Source: Doris montereyensis
Taxonomy: Eukaryota; Mollusca; Gastropoda; Nudibranchia; Dorididae
Length of the DNA: 64,000 bases
Assembly: GCA_037039925.1 (NCBI GenBank)
Contig: JAXRKP010000617.1
Span: 36,001 to 100,000, forward strand
Direction: 5' to 3'
Part shown: positions 40,401 through 53,250 of the stretch, piece after piece
Layout: each line of letters begins with the position of its first letter
How positions within the stretch are numbered: position 1 is the first letter of the stretch
Translations under genes and position numbers: made by a program
The notes under the pieces: model-generated
What the model saw: only the letters and a program-made list of their open reading frames with translations
Told to the model about the DNA's origin: nothing
Database searches by the model: none

Positions 40401-43400
40401 GATTGGAAGTTTATTTCGATTAGTTGCAACAAAAACATTTAATTTGAGAATCCTTAATTTTTTGATGCATTTTTATATTATCAGATTAAAGCTGTTAACA
40501 ACACTTTTTAACTTCCAAAATACAGAAAGTGCTTAGGAAGTACTTATGTTTTTTGTGTGCTCTGTTTTGATTTTTATCAGTCTGTTTTTCATTGCCTGAT
40601 CTTTAATTCACAGGAGGTGGTGCAATGGGCGCCTTGGAGGAATTGGAGGGAATTTCAATTTTGGCAACAACATGGGTATGGGCAATCGAATGGGAGGAAT
40701 GACCCTCAACAGGCCAACAGTGGAAGTCCTTGCATTTTGGTTTCCAATCTGGATGAACAGGTGAACATAACTTAGCTCTTGCAGCATTATCAGTGAGGAT
40801 CCTGTAAAAGTTTTGTATTTGTTTTATCTTGCTTTTTTCCCCGTCCATTATTTATTCATTGATTTTTAAAAATGTTTTTTTCTTCTTAAAAGTCAAGTGC
40901 ATGGAAAAAGTATTATTTTTCATTGTGTATGTACTTTTCTTTTTTATTTCATTGTTTTTCTTCTTAAAAGTCAGAGTAACATTCCTAGATCTGTTATTTA
41001 TAAAAATCATTTTATTTAAGCATGAGATTGCATGTAGATTACAACCCAGATAAGTTGATTTTCAAACACGGATAAGTCAAAATCTTTCCTTCTTGCATGA
41101 AATGCATGTGTGCCCTTGTTCCATCGTGATTTTGTCAAGCAGATTATCTAATGCTTAAAACGTAACCGTTTAAAAGAAACCTCGCGTTCTTTTAATCATA
41201 AGCAAATTCATGTCCATTCTATATCAACGCACTCTTTTTTTATGTCCCTTTTCATGCCAATAGTAGTGTCTGTTGTTATTGCATCAGATGTATTTTACCA
41301 CATATTTACACCCTCAGAGGAAAGCTAGGAAGACACAATACATTTACTTATTGTCCACTTTTTGTGCTTTATTTCAGCCATTAGATGCAAGATGTGTGTA
41401 TCTGTTATTTGTTAACTGCTTTGAATATGTGAGAAAATGCTATGTCTCATCTTTTTTTATGAAATCATATCTATTTTCTTTACAGCTGGCAAATCTATGT
41501 CTCAATTGTCCACCTTTTAAAACAATATTTTTCTTTTTGTCTTTTCCTTCCTCCACCCCACCCAATTCCCCCTTCCCTTATCTCACCCTGATGTGTCGCT
41601 GGAACTTGTCTGATCTGATCTACTATGCGCTGACTCGACACTCCTGCTGCTGCTGCTTCGACCTGATTCTGCCATTACTTGAACTCGACAATCCATCCTC
41701 CCGTCAAATTATCTTTGCCGCCTTGCTATATCTACCCATGTTTAAAACTTAATAGAAGGTCACTCCAGATGCTCTGTTTATACTGTTTGGTATGTCTATA
41801 TCTTACTTGCCTTTAATACCTTGTTGCTGATGCACTTGCTTTGAATTCTATGTGAATTCAGATTACATCTCTGTTAATGACTCTCTCTTATACTTTTCTA
41901 AATCCTGTATTAAAAAATATCTTCAGACAATTCAATCATGAAGGAAAATTAAAGCTTAATTAATTGGTAAAAGCCTCTTGTTTTTACATTCTTAGAATCC
42001 TTTGCTCTAAACATTAAAGTGTACATCATCATACTTATCTTTTTATCTTGTGTTTCAGTACCTGTCTCATGTACTGGCATATCAGATATAACAAATTCAT
42101 GAGTGCTTCAAAGTTTTTAAGTTGCTTTGTATCTCGTGCTGCTGGTAGGCCTTACTCCTTTCCTTACATTCTTTTACATCTTGCCGGTTCCTCTCAATTC
42201 ACTCAGAGGTCATCACAAAAGAGAAGAGAGTAAACTTAGAACAGACTGATAATTGTTCCTTGTGTTACAACTCATAAGTTCTTTCCCAGATATTCTTGTT
42301 AGTGTCGTTAGAGGGTGAATTAAAACTGGTGTGGGAATTTGCACTGTTTTGTTATATTATAGGGGACTTAAGTTGGTAACGTACAAAATTCTATTAAGGA
42401 CAGCATGTTTTATTCTTTTTTAATTATCAACATGGTTCTTCCATGTTTTTAGGCAGTCTCCTGCACCTCCAGTGAGCGCTGTTGAAGGTCCCATTTCTTT
42501 CCTTTCACTCATCTTTCCTCTTGTCTAATTTACTGAGATCATCACAGCAGTGGACGGTAAATTTCAACGTAACAAATCTGCATCATAGCTAATTGGTATC
42601 TAACACACTTCAGCTTTTCAAGTAAGATAGACAAATCAATGGTAACATCAAGGAATGTCTACATGTATTATTATTTTTAAAATCACACCAATCTCCCCCA
42701 CTTACCATTGTGATATGTGGGTAATCTGAAGACCATTATTGTTGTAATCTGTTCTTGGACTGCAATTTCACAGGACTGATGTAGAAAAACTGAACAATAT
42801 CTATTTTTCATGTAAGATGATACTTTGTTTTGTTTTCACTACTTTCTGTCGTTCAATTCTGTTTGTTAATTAGGTATATTTCCATTGTTCTTGCGTGGAA
42901 ATACTTCAATGGTTATGTGGGGAGACAAAATGATTGTCTTATTTTCCAACATCAAAACTTTAAAGTCTTGTCTTTCATTTTTAATATGACTAGTCTTATT
43001 TTTAATGGTTGATTTACCTATTTACAAGGGGATCTTGTTTTAATGCACAAACCTTTTTTCTGCTTTTAATGAGAATTGACATTATTCGAGATCCTACTTC
43101 ATTCCTTGTATTCTTTTATATGTTCGTCGCTGTTTACTTCTGGTGAATGGATCAATTATTTGTAAGAAACTATCCTTTCTACCTCCAATTTCTCTTTATT
43201 TTGTTGTTATTTTTTAAAACCCAATTTTTTTTGTTTTTTGGGCAACATATGAGAAGCTTCAAATCAGCTAATGATAGTATTTACTGTGAGATGAAATTTG
43301 TTTCAGGTGTTCAACGAATGCACGTATCGATTCGGCATTAGCACAGATTTCTTTGTTCACTATATATGCTCAAAACGTTTTAGGTGTGATTTCTTTCCCC

Positions 43401-46400
43401 CCCCCCCTCCTTTCGCTTTCTCCTCTCTTTTTGAGGAGGATTAAAGTGGCATATTAATTCTCCTTCTAAAAAAATATCTGTTTATGAAAATGTGTGACAA
43501 AAAGCACTTGTACATTTGGTTTTGTTGCCATTGCTTTTTGAAACAATCTTAGGACCAGGTTTTCTGACAAAAATTTTGGTGATTAATCATCAGATTAACA
43601 TACATGCACCTTTCTATTCATTGCTTTCTTTCTGTTGGTATTGTGGCAGTTGAACGGTAGCCAAGTTTTTGTTAATGAGCAATATATCATCCTGTCGTCA
43701 TACACGTTCCAAGTAATTTTTACATGTGGCCTTTTCAATTCAATCCCTCAATTCTTGAGTACTCTGGCAGTCTTTCATTTCAATGTCCTTAAATGTGAAA
43801 ACTGACAATATTTGTCATTTTTGCCTGGAAATGAATAATTCAATGGCATTTGCTGTGAATAGTATTCCACTTTGTGGTTTGTTTTTGTGTGTACTGAAAC
43901 AATGTGACACAGCCCAGGATTTAAAAATCAAATCCTCGTTCTTGACATAATGTGGTTCTTGTGAAACAATTTCAAAGTTATTTTTTTACAGGTGTCTATG
44001 GTAATGTGCATCGGGTGAAAATCCTTTTCAACAAGAAAGACAATGCCCTTGTGCAAATGGCAGATCCTACTCAAGCACAACAAGGTAGGTGCACTGTAAG
44101 ACTTAGCCAGATTTAGCTTAGCTTTTGTAAGTGAACTTATGAGACACTGCCTGTTTTGTTTGACACATTTGTATGATTTTCATAGTCTTCTTCCTGTACC
44201 CACAAGCTGATACATGCAGATATTGATGTATTGTGCTTTGTTGGTTTTGTGCTCTTGAATTCTTTTCTTAACCATCACTACTTATATCACTACTGGTATC
44301 TATTCCTAATAATAATAATATGATGATTGTACTGTTGTTTTTTTTAACTGCCTAATTTATCCTGAAATTGCTGCATATGAATGAATTGCAACAAAACTAC
44401 CAAATCAAAATATCAAAAATCACCATCAGATGACACAACTGCAAACAGTTCATTCCTAATCGCAATGAAGAAGAGCAAAATGTAGACAGCAATTGCTGGG
44501 CTGAGAAGGATACGGCAAAACACTCTTTGGGGGTTCTGCACGTAGTGTTAGATTTTCAATCTATAAAAAAAATATTTAGATACTACATTTCCTCTTCCAA
44601 AATTTGACAGTTATGTTACTGGCATGCATTCTACCCACTGACAGCTTCTTCTCTTATCCAGCCTAGGACCACTGTATTTAGTGAATTTCAATGGGTGGAA
44701 GCGTCCATGTCATGCAGGTATAAATTTTTTAAGTCAAGAAAAATCTGGTGGATATCTAGTGTTGCACTAGATTTTAGTAGCTAAGTGTTGTATCATGTTT
44801 AATTGAAATGGATATTGGGTTTGTTCATGTCTTCAAGTTTGCCATTTTTGTTTCAGCAATCACCTTCTTGGACAAAGCTCGAGTTTGGGGGAAAACAGCT
44901 CAGAGTTGCTCCATCTAAGCATCAGCTCATTCAGATGCCAAAAGATGGCCAGTCGGTAAAAATTATTTTGTGAAGGTTTTAGAACATTGCCATAGATTAG
45001 TATTAAGAAATCTCCTTTTTTCTGGAGTGCCATATTTTGATTATGAAAGGCTACTAGAATCTATAGGGGGGCAAATGTTGTGCAGTTTATTTGAGATTTG
45101 CGGTAGATCATTTCAATATCTACGTTTCTGTAAATATTCAGTTAAATGGTAGAAATTAGCAGCTTATGTTGTACCTGCACAGATTTGCTGCCTCTCCTCT
45201 GTCTCTTGTTGTCTTGTACATGACTGTTCCTGGATTGACTAGTAAACACACACAGTTGCCAAATTGAATTCTGTTTCTTTCTGGTTGCTAAGAAGCTTGG
45301 TTTATCTGAAACGTACTTTTGGTACTTAATTTGAGTCATTACTAGTTGATGGAGTTTTGCCAGATCTCTAGATTCCTATAGTTGTGGAAAGTTGTAGGAA
45401 ATTTGACCAAAAAAACCAAACCAATTCTATGCACCGAAAATCAAACTGAACTAGATCTAAATTTTATCATTTTAAAGCAGCAGCAAAATTCTTGATCACT
45501 TAGCTTTCCTTTTGGGAATATCTTTGCGTAAGCATCTGCCTAATGTTATCTACTCTTGGTGGTAATAAATGTATGTGCATGTATAGATTTTTTTTAGCTC
45601 CTTAGCTATTTGCACGTATTGAAAACCTGTTGTTTTATTTCATTTTACTCAAAATTCATAGGATGCCGGACTGACCAAAGACTTTGTCACCTCGCCGCAT
45701 CACAGATTTAAGAGGGCTGGCTCTAAGAACTACATTTTCCCACCCACCTGTGTGTTGCACTTGTACAATGTGTAAGTAGCATTTGAACATTTGTTTTTTC
45801 TGATGCTTCCGGTTTGCATGGACATATCTAAATTTGACCAAATCAGATTTTTGTTTTATTAGTAGGTTTTTTATGAATTTTTGTACAAAACATTCAATTT
45901 TTCAAAAACTACATTACTTTTTTTTAAAAAGCTTCTGATCAATTCTTTGTTGACCGCGCAAGATTTGTTTTGCCTCATGCGACCTGATGCGTTTGTGTAC
46001 TTAAGCTATCTTTTAAACGAAATAAATACTGGAGTCTCTTCCGAATGGAAGTTCTAACTGGGAATATAGCTAAAAGCAAATGAGAAGATGTGGGCTTTTT
46101 ATGTTCGTTTTTATTAATAAATTTCACATAAAAACATAAAACCCATACATTTTCTGTGGACTAGCTAAAAGCAAATGAAAAGATGTGTGCTTTTTATGTT
46201 CATTTTTATTAATAAATTTCACATAAAACATTTAAAACCCATACATTTCTGTAAGTTTATTCATTCTTGCATATTAAACATTTTTTCATTAAAAAGTATG
46301 TCATAACATACCAAAATAATTCTTTTTAAATTGTCACCATTTTGCAGAGTTATGGTCCTTTGCTTAAGATTAATCTTCCTTCTCATCCCCATTCCTTAGA

Positions 46401-48370
46401 AGCACAATCAAATGGACTTATTGCATTAAAGAAAACATCTCATATTGGATGCATTTTGTTTATTTTATTTGAAAGTATGGCATTTGTTTCATACATGTAC
46501 TGACTTATTTCTTTTATTTCTTCAGTGCTACACTCGAAGAGGATGATATTCGCAGCATGTTTACACAGTATGGTACCATCAAGGGATTCAAATTTTTCAA
46601 GTAAGTCTGCAGTGAAACTATACTTCAATGTGTTTTGAGTAAGCTCTCAAGGTTCCTGGTAATTATAATATTTTCATGTGTGTCATGATGCTAGGTGATC
46701 AATTTGAACAAAATCTTCCATTTCCTGCATCTGATGGATTTCATATAGTGGATCAGAAACACAGGCACATCCTATGTACTTGTGACTACACTATTTGATA
46801 CATGGTATATCTCATAGGAGTTTCTTGGTTCTTAACCATTCTCCACTAAGCCCAATAAAATAGCCATCTTCCCTAACAAAAGGGAGATAACCTTGCAAAA
46901 TTTCAGACACTTGATTTTAAAAATTCCTTATAAAAAATGTTGCCACTATCTCTTTCATACTGCATAAATATGAAGAAATGGCTATAGAATAGATAAAAAT
47001 TAAAATTGAATGGATTTATTTTATAAGTGCTTGAAAACAATTTCCAATCTCACCTCAGTGCGACCAAAGTCTCTACACAAACATGTAAGCAACCATCATT
47101 TTTAGGCCCTGATGTACATGATACTGACTAAAACAGTCCTGCTTTGGCAAAGGTTACAGCCATGCATGTACAAAGACGAAGAGTAAGTGGGGACGCTTTA
47201 GGCATCGATATTGATGTTGCAGTAGGCAGGAAAGGGTTTAGTGATTGAATCTCTCTCGTTCTCACTCGCAAACTTGAGCCGTGTATCATTCTTAACATTT
47301 TCTTTACTATTTCAGCAATGACAGAAAAATGTCTCTCCTTGAAATGTCATCAATTGAAGAAGCCACAATGGCCCTCATGGTATGTATGTTTGTGGATTTT
47401 ATTTATGTTCTTTGAATAAATTACTTATGGTTTATATATTTTTTTTCGCTTTTTGAGGCAGGTTCATTGGGTTTTATTATGATCAGAAGATATTGCTTTT
47501 TCGACAAACTATGTTGCAGGACGATCTAAAAACAAGAAAAGCAAATAAACAAATGCATGCTTTTCTACAATCTTTTAATTGATTCTGTTATCTATAATAA
47601 AATATTTTTTAGTCCATAGCTGCCAAGCAGTTGACAATAACCAGTACGTAAAAGCATAATTTTGTTAACCAGCACTTAATTTATCCTGAAACAGTTGCAT
47701 GTGGATTCATTGCAATGAAACTAGGAAAGTAACATCAGACCACATAACTGGAATCAGTTCTTTGTGAATTGTAATGAATAAGTTAAATCAAAGTGTTCAC
47801 ATACATCATGTAGGGTACAATATTATCGCACATTTACATAGGGCCCATGACATGCCACACTGCACTATGAAAAAATTATCTTTATTCTTTATTGACCTGC
47901 GTCATTTAATCGTAGGTAGTCATGTCATGGATGTAACTCGGTGATTCTCAGCGCTTGCCATCTTCTGTCCTGTTTGCCTTTTGTAGTCGAAATATTTAAA
48001 TATGTTACGTTTATTACAAACCATGCACCCAAGAACAAAACTCAAAATCGTGTTAACTTCTTGTATATTTTGTTTGTTTTGATTGATGCACATTGATTTA
48101 TTGAAGCCAGGAAACTAATTAAAAACCATATACTCCTGTCTTTTGACCGTGGCTGTTGAAGTGCTGGTAGACTACCATTTTTGTCTTTCATGCTGTTTCT
48201 TGTCAATATTACCCTGAAGTTATCAAAGGTATGACACAATCCTTGCCATTCGACCTCCCTTTATCACTACATAATAACTTTTATGCTCATTTATTTTTCA
48301 GGGTCTCCACAATTATCAAGTGGGAGATAACCTTCATCTTCGTGTTTCATTCTCAAAGTCAACCATCTAA
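34451..48370 (+). CDS. PTBP1: Polypyrimidine tract-binding protein (four-RRM splicing regulator)
   Basis: This nuclear RNA-binding protein binds CU-rich RNA and represses exons. Visible exons: 34451-34475, 34969-35031, 36419-36565, 36690-36833, 37537-37674, 39026-39077, 39373-39431, 39608-39779, 40220-40255, 40614-40760, 41756-41789, 43992-44084, 44857-44955, 45662-45771, 46526-46600, 47316-47379, 48302-48370 (TAA). All have GT-AG borders. RRM1 holds [10 protein letters not shown] and AFLEFE, RRM2 [20 protein letters not shown] and [21 protein letters not shown]3 [15 protein letters not shown] and LVQMAD, and RRM4 IKGFKFF ending in [11 protein letters not shown], the family C-terminus. The length of about 509 residues fits PTBP. 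The start-codon exon was not found. The RRM2-RRM3 linker is Gly/Met/Asn-rich, not Ala-rich as in vertebrates. Exons 40614-40760 and 44857-44955 each need two missing single bases restored to keep frame. The symbol is given for the PTBP1/2/3 ancestor. Confidence 0.93.
41756..41789 (+). other. 34-nt PTBP microexon, likely autoregulatory
   Basis: It encodes [11 protein letters not shown] plus the first base of a Gly codon, the start of RRM3. Its length is not a multiple of three, so skipping shifts the frame. Vertebrate PTBP1 exon 11 (and PTBP2 exon 10) is also 34 nt at this position and is skipped when PTB is abundant, giving nonsense-mediated decay. Upstream at 41500-41600 the intron is strongly CU-rich; downstream ATCTCTG and CTCTCTCTTAT lie at 41866-41892. 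Confidence 0.8.
42136..42240 (+). repeat. Dispersed repeat A, in PTBP intron
   Basis: Contains GTGCTGCTGGTAGGCCTTAC, ATCTTGCCGGTTCCTCTCAA and AGAGAGTAAACTTAGA. Confidence 0.65.
42478..42573 (+). repeat. Dispersed repeat A, in PTBP intron
   Basis: Diverged copy with TTGAAGGTCCCATT, CTCATCTTTCCTCTTGTCTA and GGACGGTAAATTTCAACG. A further partial match lies at 43091-43146. Confidence 0.55.
44340..44470. repeat. Dispersed intronic repeat, copy 1
   Basis: Shares AATTTATCCTGAAA, TTGCA, ATCAGA.GACA.AACTG and a TTC.TAATCGCAATGAA-like end with 47670-47785. Both copies are in PTBP introns. Confidence 0.55.
46071..46256. repeat. Tandem duplication of about 93 bp in PTBP intron
   Basis: Two adjacent copies each run from CTAAAAGCAAATGA through TTTTTATTAATAAATTTCAC to CCCATACATTT, with few differences. 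Confidence 0.9.
47670..47785. repeat. Dispersed intronic repeat, copy 2
   Basis: Second copy of the block at 44340-44470, same orientation. Confidence 0.55.
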
Positions 48371-48990
48371 TCATGTTCAAGATCGACACCACATCATAAT
48401 GATTTTCAGAAACAATTTATTCTCATTCCTTTTGTAATATTATCATCTCGTCATTGCTACACTTACATACTTTTTGCCTCTTAAATTTTATTAGGTGTAG
48501 TCTCAATGTTATGTATGTATTAATTGGTGTAACTCATGAAGTGTAAAACACATTGTTTTGGGTTTCTGAATCTTCCCTCTAAATAAACCTGGAATCTGCA
48601 TCCATCATCAGTTTTGAGTTCATATACTGCTTATTTATTTCCTTTCTCGTTTCATGTGTATGTTCTCCATAGATTTATCCATGGCAGCTGTATAGTCTGT
48701 GTTTTAAAGTGTAGATTTGGTAGTAGAGAAATATTCTATCTGCTGTTTACATGATGCAAGTTATGTAAGTTAAATTATTTTATTCCATTTTAAATGAATT
48801 TTGTAATCCCTCTTCTTAAGGGCTCTTGACTTTCTCCTACATTGCTAGTGAAACCTTTTTGTTAATCAAATATTCAGAAATATATTTAAAGAAAAATGAG
48901 CAAAGAGGTTTTACTATGAAGTTGTCTTAAATATTGTTGCTTGTCTCATCATCACTTCGTTGTCAAGCTACATTTATATATGAAATAAAA
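48371..48990 (+). other. PTBP 3' untranslated region with two poly(A) signals
   Basis: AATAAA at 48582-48587 and again at 48984-48989. The sequence is U-rich with no open frame. Either signal could end the transcript. Confidence 0.6.
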
Positions 48991-49260
48991 ATTAAAACTT
49001 GAGTGGTGTTACTACATTTGTTTTGTTTATTTTTAATCCAAGATAGTGTGGTCTATTTCCTGCTGTATTACATTATTCACTTCCTCTCTCATTGATCCTT
49101 TTCAACTCCCTCTAGAGGATGATTTGAAATTGGGAAAAATCTCAACTGATCACGTTGAAGACAATGAAACCGCTGAAGACAATGAAATGGTAAGAAATGC
49201 AATTCATGGTGTCACTAGGACAGAAATTGTCGACTTGCACTACTTGCGCGAGGAATGAAG

Positions 49261-49462
49261 GGAGACTGGGTAGTCCAGGAGGTAGGGTGTCAGCCTCAAC
49301 TGGGTTTGAGCCCCATCAACAGGGTGGATTGGTGATAACATTTTTAAGGCAGCCCCATGTGCCGAACACAACACTGCAGTTAAAATTAAAAGTTAAAGAT
49401 CCCATTCCCATGGCTGTGTACAGTACAGGACAATCCAGCCAAAATATTTAAAATTAAAAAAC
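49261..49462 (+). repeat. tRNA-derived SINE-like repeat
   Basis: An A-box-like TAGTCCAGGAGGTAGGG at 49271 is followed by the B-box-like GGGTTTGAGCCCC at 49302-49314. After a body of about 130 bp the repeat ends in AT-rich AAATTAAAAAA. Confidence 0.5.
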
Positions 49463-50868
49463 TTGACAAAAATCCAGATATCAGTTTATCACCGTAGTTG
49501 TGGATGTGGGTACATCAAGCAGGTCTTTGTCATTTGTCTTTCTCAGTCTGTATCTTTCATCTCCATGTCCCTCTTTATATCCCTGTTTCTGTATGTCTTG
49601 TTTCGCTGTCTAGTGTTAGGGTAAAACAAATGATCTCGAAAATGAGTATCCTTAAAATGTTAGTTACTTATGGTAAGGAACTTCTCTAGTGTGCACTGGT
49701 TTGTCGCAAAAGGATACGTATTTCCGGTCTATTCTATTTCTATTCTTGTCGACAGTGTTGTCAGTCAAATTGAGTCTGAAGATATTCTTTTTACTTGATA
49801 ATGATAGCGTGCTTCCTAGACTACAAAAGACGAGAGAAGACATGGAAATGATAATTCATGCCACCAATAGAGGCAAACTTTTGGTGAATATTATCATCAC
49901 CACCTCTTCTTAGTCTTTCTTTATTTGATTTGGAAGATAAGTTAACACATCACGACATTTTTCCAATATACTTATACTATACACAAATGACAAAGGAAAC
50001 ATTCGGTCCACAAAGGGCATGTTTTAAAAAACATTGGCAATAACTGAATAACTTTTAATAAGATAAGCAAATCAACATCCATTGTAGTTGTAGTTGTAGA
50101 TTTTTGTGTCACGTCTAGAGAAAAACCTCACAACACCTGTTTTGAATATTGATAATGATATAGAGAAGATTCAATTCTGCCTATACCGGTACATTGTAGT
50201 TGTAGTATTTGTAGTTGTGCTATCTATCAATAATAATAATAATGCAAATTTATTATATCCATGAGAGTATTGAGAGTAGCTGTTCCAGACTATAAAATTT
50301 TAATTTCACAAGTCTTTCGTTTATGTAAAACAGACTCTCAGATAGTACTTCCCAGACCATGAATAACAGTTTTTAAATAATCAAAATCGGTTGATAAATA
50401 AAAAAGTTATGAATTTTACTAATACTAATACTACTAATACTAATAGATAGTAATATTTTTCCACTTAGGATTTTTACGCTATGATTCAAAATGTGAAATT
50501 ATGCCAATTTTACGAGGCTCGAGAATCCAAAAATGGTATGAGCTTAAATACTTTACATGCATACGTCAGCCATACACATAGAAAAACAGAAAAACAAGCA
50601 ATGAGACTTATCTTTCACATATTTATTGTGACTAATGTGACCCATCACCAAAATAGAAAAAAAATACATTGTGCGACACATGATTTTGGTCAAAATTGTC
50701 AAAAAATAGCATTTTTGGGAGTACATAAACATGCCATAAATCATAGGACCATATAACTTCCCTTAAAAGTTAAATGCAGATATGGTGCCAGACAGTTAGT
50801 TGAGTTAGCCCAATTTTTTCAGAGACAGAAGAAATATTTTCTGAATTATTATACCACCAAACCGGGCA
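49463..50868. other. Non-coding sequence
   Basis: No gene recognised. A short (AAT)n lies near 50231 and (ACTAAT)n near 50420. Confidence 0.45.
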
Positions 50869-51400
50869 AAAAGCATAATTTGGGCTCGGGAAGATATTTT
50901 GGCAAAAATCAGGTTTTTCATCATAAAAATCTTAAATGGTAAGATACATCAATGAAATTTTGCATATTTATGCTTTTGAGTTTGAGAGTCAGTCAAGACA
51001 TACAATTCTGGTGTTTTAATTATGATTAATATGATTGATAGGAACTAAATAAACAAAGTTGTGGGCAAAAATTAATAATTTACGCGCGGGAAAATATTTT
51101 GGCAAAAATCGGGGTTTTCATCATTAAAATCTTAAATTTATTTAAATGGTAAGATACATCAATGAAACTTTGCATACTTATGCTTTGAGGTCAAGAAATA
51201 CATTTATCGTGTTATAATTATGATAGGAACTAAATCAACAGAGTTGTGGGCAAAAAATAGTAATTTACGCTTGGAAAATATTTTGACAAAAATCAGGTTT
51301 TTCATCATAAAAAATCTTAAACGCAAAGATACATCAATGAAAGTGAAGCTTTGCATACTTATGAGAGTCATGCTCAGGTGTGCTTTGCAAAGTAACAGTA
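50869..51400. repeat. Tandem repeat, three copies of about 190 bp
   Basis: Each copy has GGCAAAAA...TAATTT, ATATTTTG.CAAAAATC, GGTTTTTCATCAT, AAAATCTTAAA, AGATACATCAATGAAA and TTTGCATA.TTATG in the same order. The third copy is cut short. No coding or secondary-structure role could be seen. Confidence 0.85.
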
Positions 51401-51808
51401 ACACATACATTATAATCATACAGTAGTTTACGTAATGTACTCAATATTTAAGATTACTATAAAAATTAAAATCAAGACGTCTGCATACACGAAAAATTGT
51501 TGCAATTAAGTTGAACAGTACCTAAATAAATGACGGTATCACATTAATTAAAAACATTTGTGATTTAGTGTTATTGAAAAGTTAAGCTTGAAATTGAAAT
51601 AAAAATATATGTTATCAATATCAATATCAGGACGTTTTTTTGTTTTGTTTTCTTCCTTGAAGAATCTTTAAGTTTTGTAATATATTTGCGAATGATACTA
51701 GTACTAGTACTAGTAGTGAATAATACGAAGGAGCCACAGTGGAGTGAAGTCAAAGGCGAAATATGACAATAAGTGACAACTCCACTAATAAAGACAGAGC
51801 AAACACGT

Positions 51809-51836
51809 GACGTTTGGGTATAACCCTTCGTCAGAC
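51809..51836 (-). ncRNA. Hammerhead-ribozyme-like core, one base lost
   Basis: Same core as the other copies, but one base is missing next to the GAAA segment, which would break stem II. It may be a consensus error. Confidence 0.35.
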
Positions 51837-52055
51837 AACAAACGAAAAATATTTAGAATCTAATCTAGAAGTAATAGATCTAGATTTATTAACAATATTC
51901 AAAAAAAAGATAAATAACGTAAACAACATGGGGCAATGTGAATATTGTGAACTATCCTAAATAGTTGTGAATAATACGAAGGAGCCACAGTGGAAAGTCA
52001 AAGGCGAAATATGACAATAAGTGACAACTCCACTAATAAAGACGAAACAAAACGT

Positions 52056-52084
52056 GACGTTTCGGGTATAACCCTTCGTCAGAC
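52056..52084 (-). ncRNA. Hammerhead-ribozyme-like core
   Basis: Full core on the minus strand, identical in its conserved parts to 25353-25381. Confidence 0.45.
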
Positions 52085-52179
52085 AACAAACGAGAAATAT
52101 CTACAATCTAGATCTAAGTAATAGATCTAGATTTATTAACAATATTCAAAAAGATAAATAACGTAAACAACAGAGATAT

Positions 52180-52372
52180 TGTTATGAGATGAATAATCAT
52201 ATTTTGTACATATACTTAGTCATTACATAATGTTATTATATAAGCACTGTTGCCCATTTCCTGTTCCTCTTTACCACATTACCATGACCCCAGGCAGTTG
52301 GTCATGGAATAAATATGTTGAATCAATCCATGCGTTCACGTCCTCAATCTACAACAATCTAACAAAATAACA
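52180..52372 (+). repeat. 5' LTR
   Basis: 193 bp, TGTTAT...ATAACA ends, with an AATAAA at about 52311 that could serve as the polyadenylation signal. Confidence 0.93.
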
Positions 52373-52391
52373 TGGTGTCAGAGGATCGAAC
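52373..52391 (+). promoter_or_regulatory. Primer binding site, tRNA-Leu-like
   Basis: TGGTGTCAGAGGATCGAAC starts directly after the 5' LTR. It is complementary to a tRNA 3' end of the CTGACACCA type, closest to tRNA-Leu from what I know of tRNA 3' ends. Confidence 0.65.
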
Positions 52392-52507
52392 AACGTCTAA
52401 ATGATAAGTTTTACATAAAACTATAAATACCAATAGATATTTCCTATATAGATCTAGATCTAGATCTGGTTTCGATAATTTTAGATTTGCGTGTAAAAGC
52501 AAACAAC

Positions 52508-53250
52508 ATGGAATCTACCGGTATGAAACCCAGTCAGATGAATTTTGAAAAAGGAAATATAGCAGAGAATTGGAAAAGATGGGTACAACACATGAAATTG
52601 TTTATAACGGGACCGTTAGCGAGACAAAACCGAAGAGCAAAAATGCAGTTACTTTTTACTATACATCGGACAGTCAGGCAGAGACATCTACAATTCGTGG
52701 ACACTCGAGAATGAATTGAAGATAGATGATCTATTCGATAGATTCAGCGGTTATTGCCAGCAAAGAAAAATATAACTATGGCAAGGTTTCGTTTTAACTC
52801 AAGAATACAAAGACCGGATGAGACTATCGACCAGTTCATAACATAACTCAGACTACTAACTAACGATTGTGAATTCGCAGAACTTAGAGACTCACTCATT
52901 CGAGACCGAATCATTTTCGGAACGAATGATGAAAATAAGGAAGGCTCCTACAAAGAAGATGATATTATATTACCAAAAGCAACAGACATTGCGAGATCGA
53001 TGGAAATCTCAAAACGGCAGCTGACAAATTTATCATCAACTACAAACATAGATCTAGACGTAATCAAGACTACGAGAAAGACTGAGAACAGATACAAAAC
53101 AAATCATCAGCCAAATAATTATAGTTCAAGGAGATGCCAAAACTGTGGATCATCCCCTCATCCATTCCAGCCAAGGATAAATTATGTCATTATTGTAAGA
53201 AGTTACATCATTATAGTAAAATGTGCGGGAAACTTGCATATTTGACAAAC
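52508..53250 (+). CDS. Gag-like protein of the LTR element (frameshifted)
   Basis: Starts at ATG 52508 (MESTGMKPSQMNF). The segment WKRWVQHMKLF and, further on, DETIDQF followed by a leucine-rich stretch are typical of Ty3/gypsy gag capsid. The C-terminal part (about 53130-53230) has Cys pairs and a zinc-knuckle-like C-x2-C-x3-H-x5-C. The frame changes near 52660, 52730 and 53170. Confidence 0.7.

Noticed and set aside
41273..41752. 159-codon plus-strand open frame in a PTBP intron
   Set aside because: It lies in the CU-rich intron just before the 34-nt exon; the Cys/Leu/Ser/Pro composition follows from pyrimidine-rich sequence.
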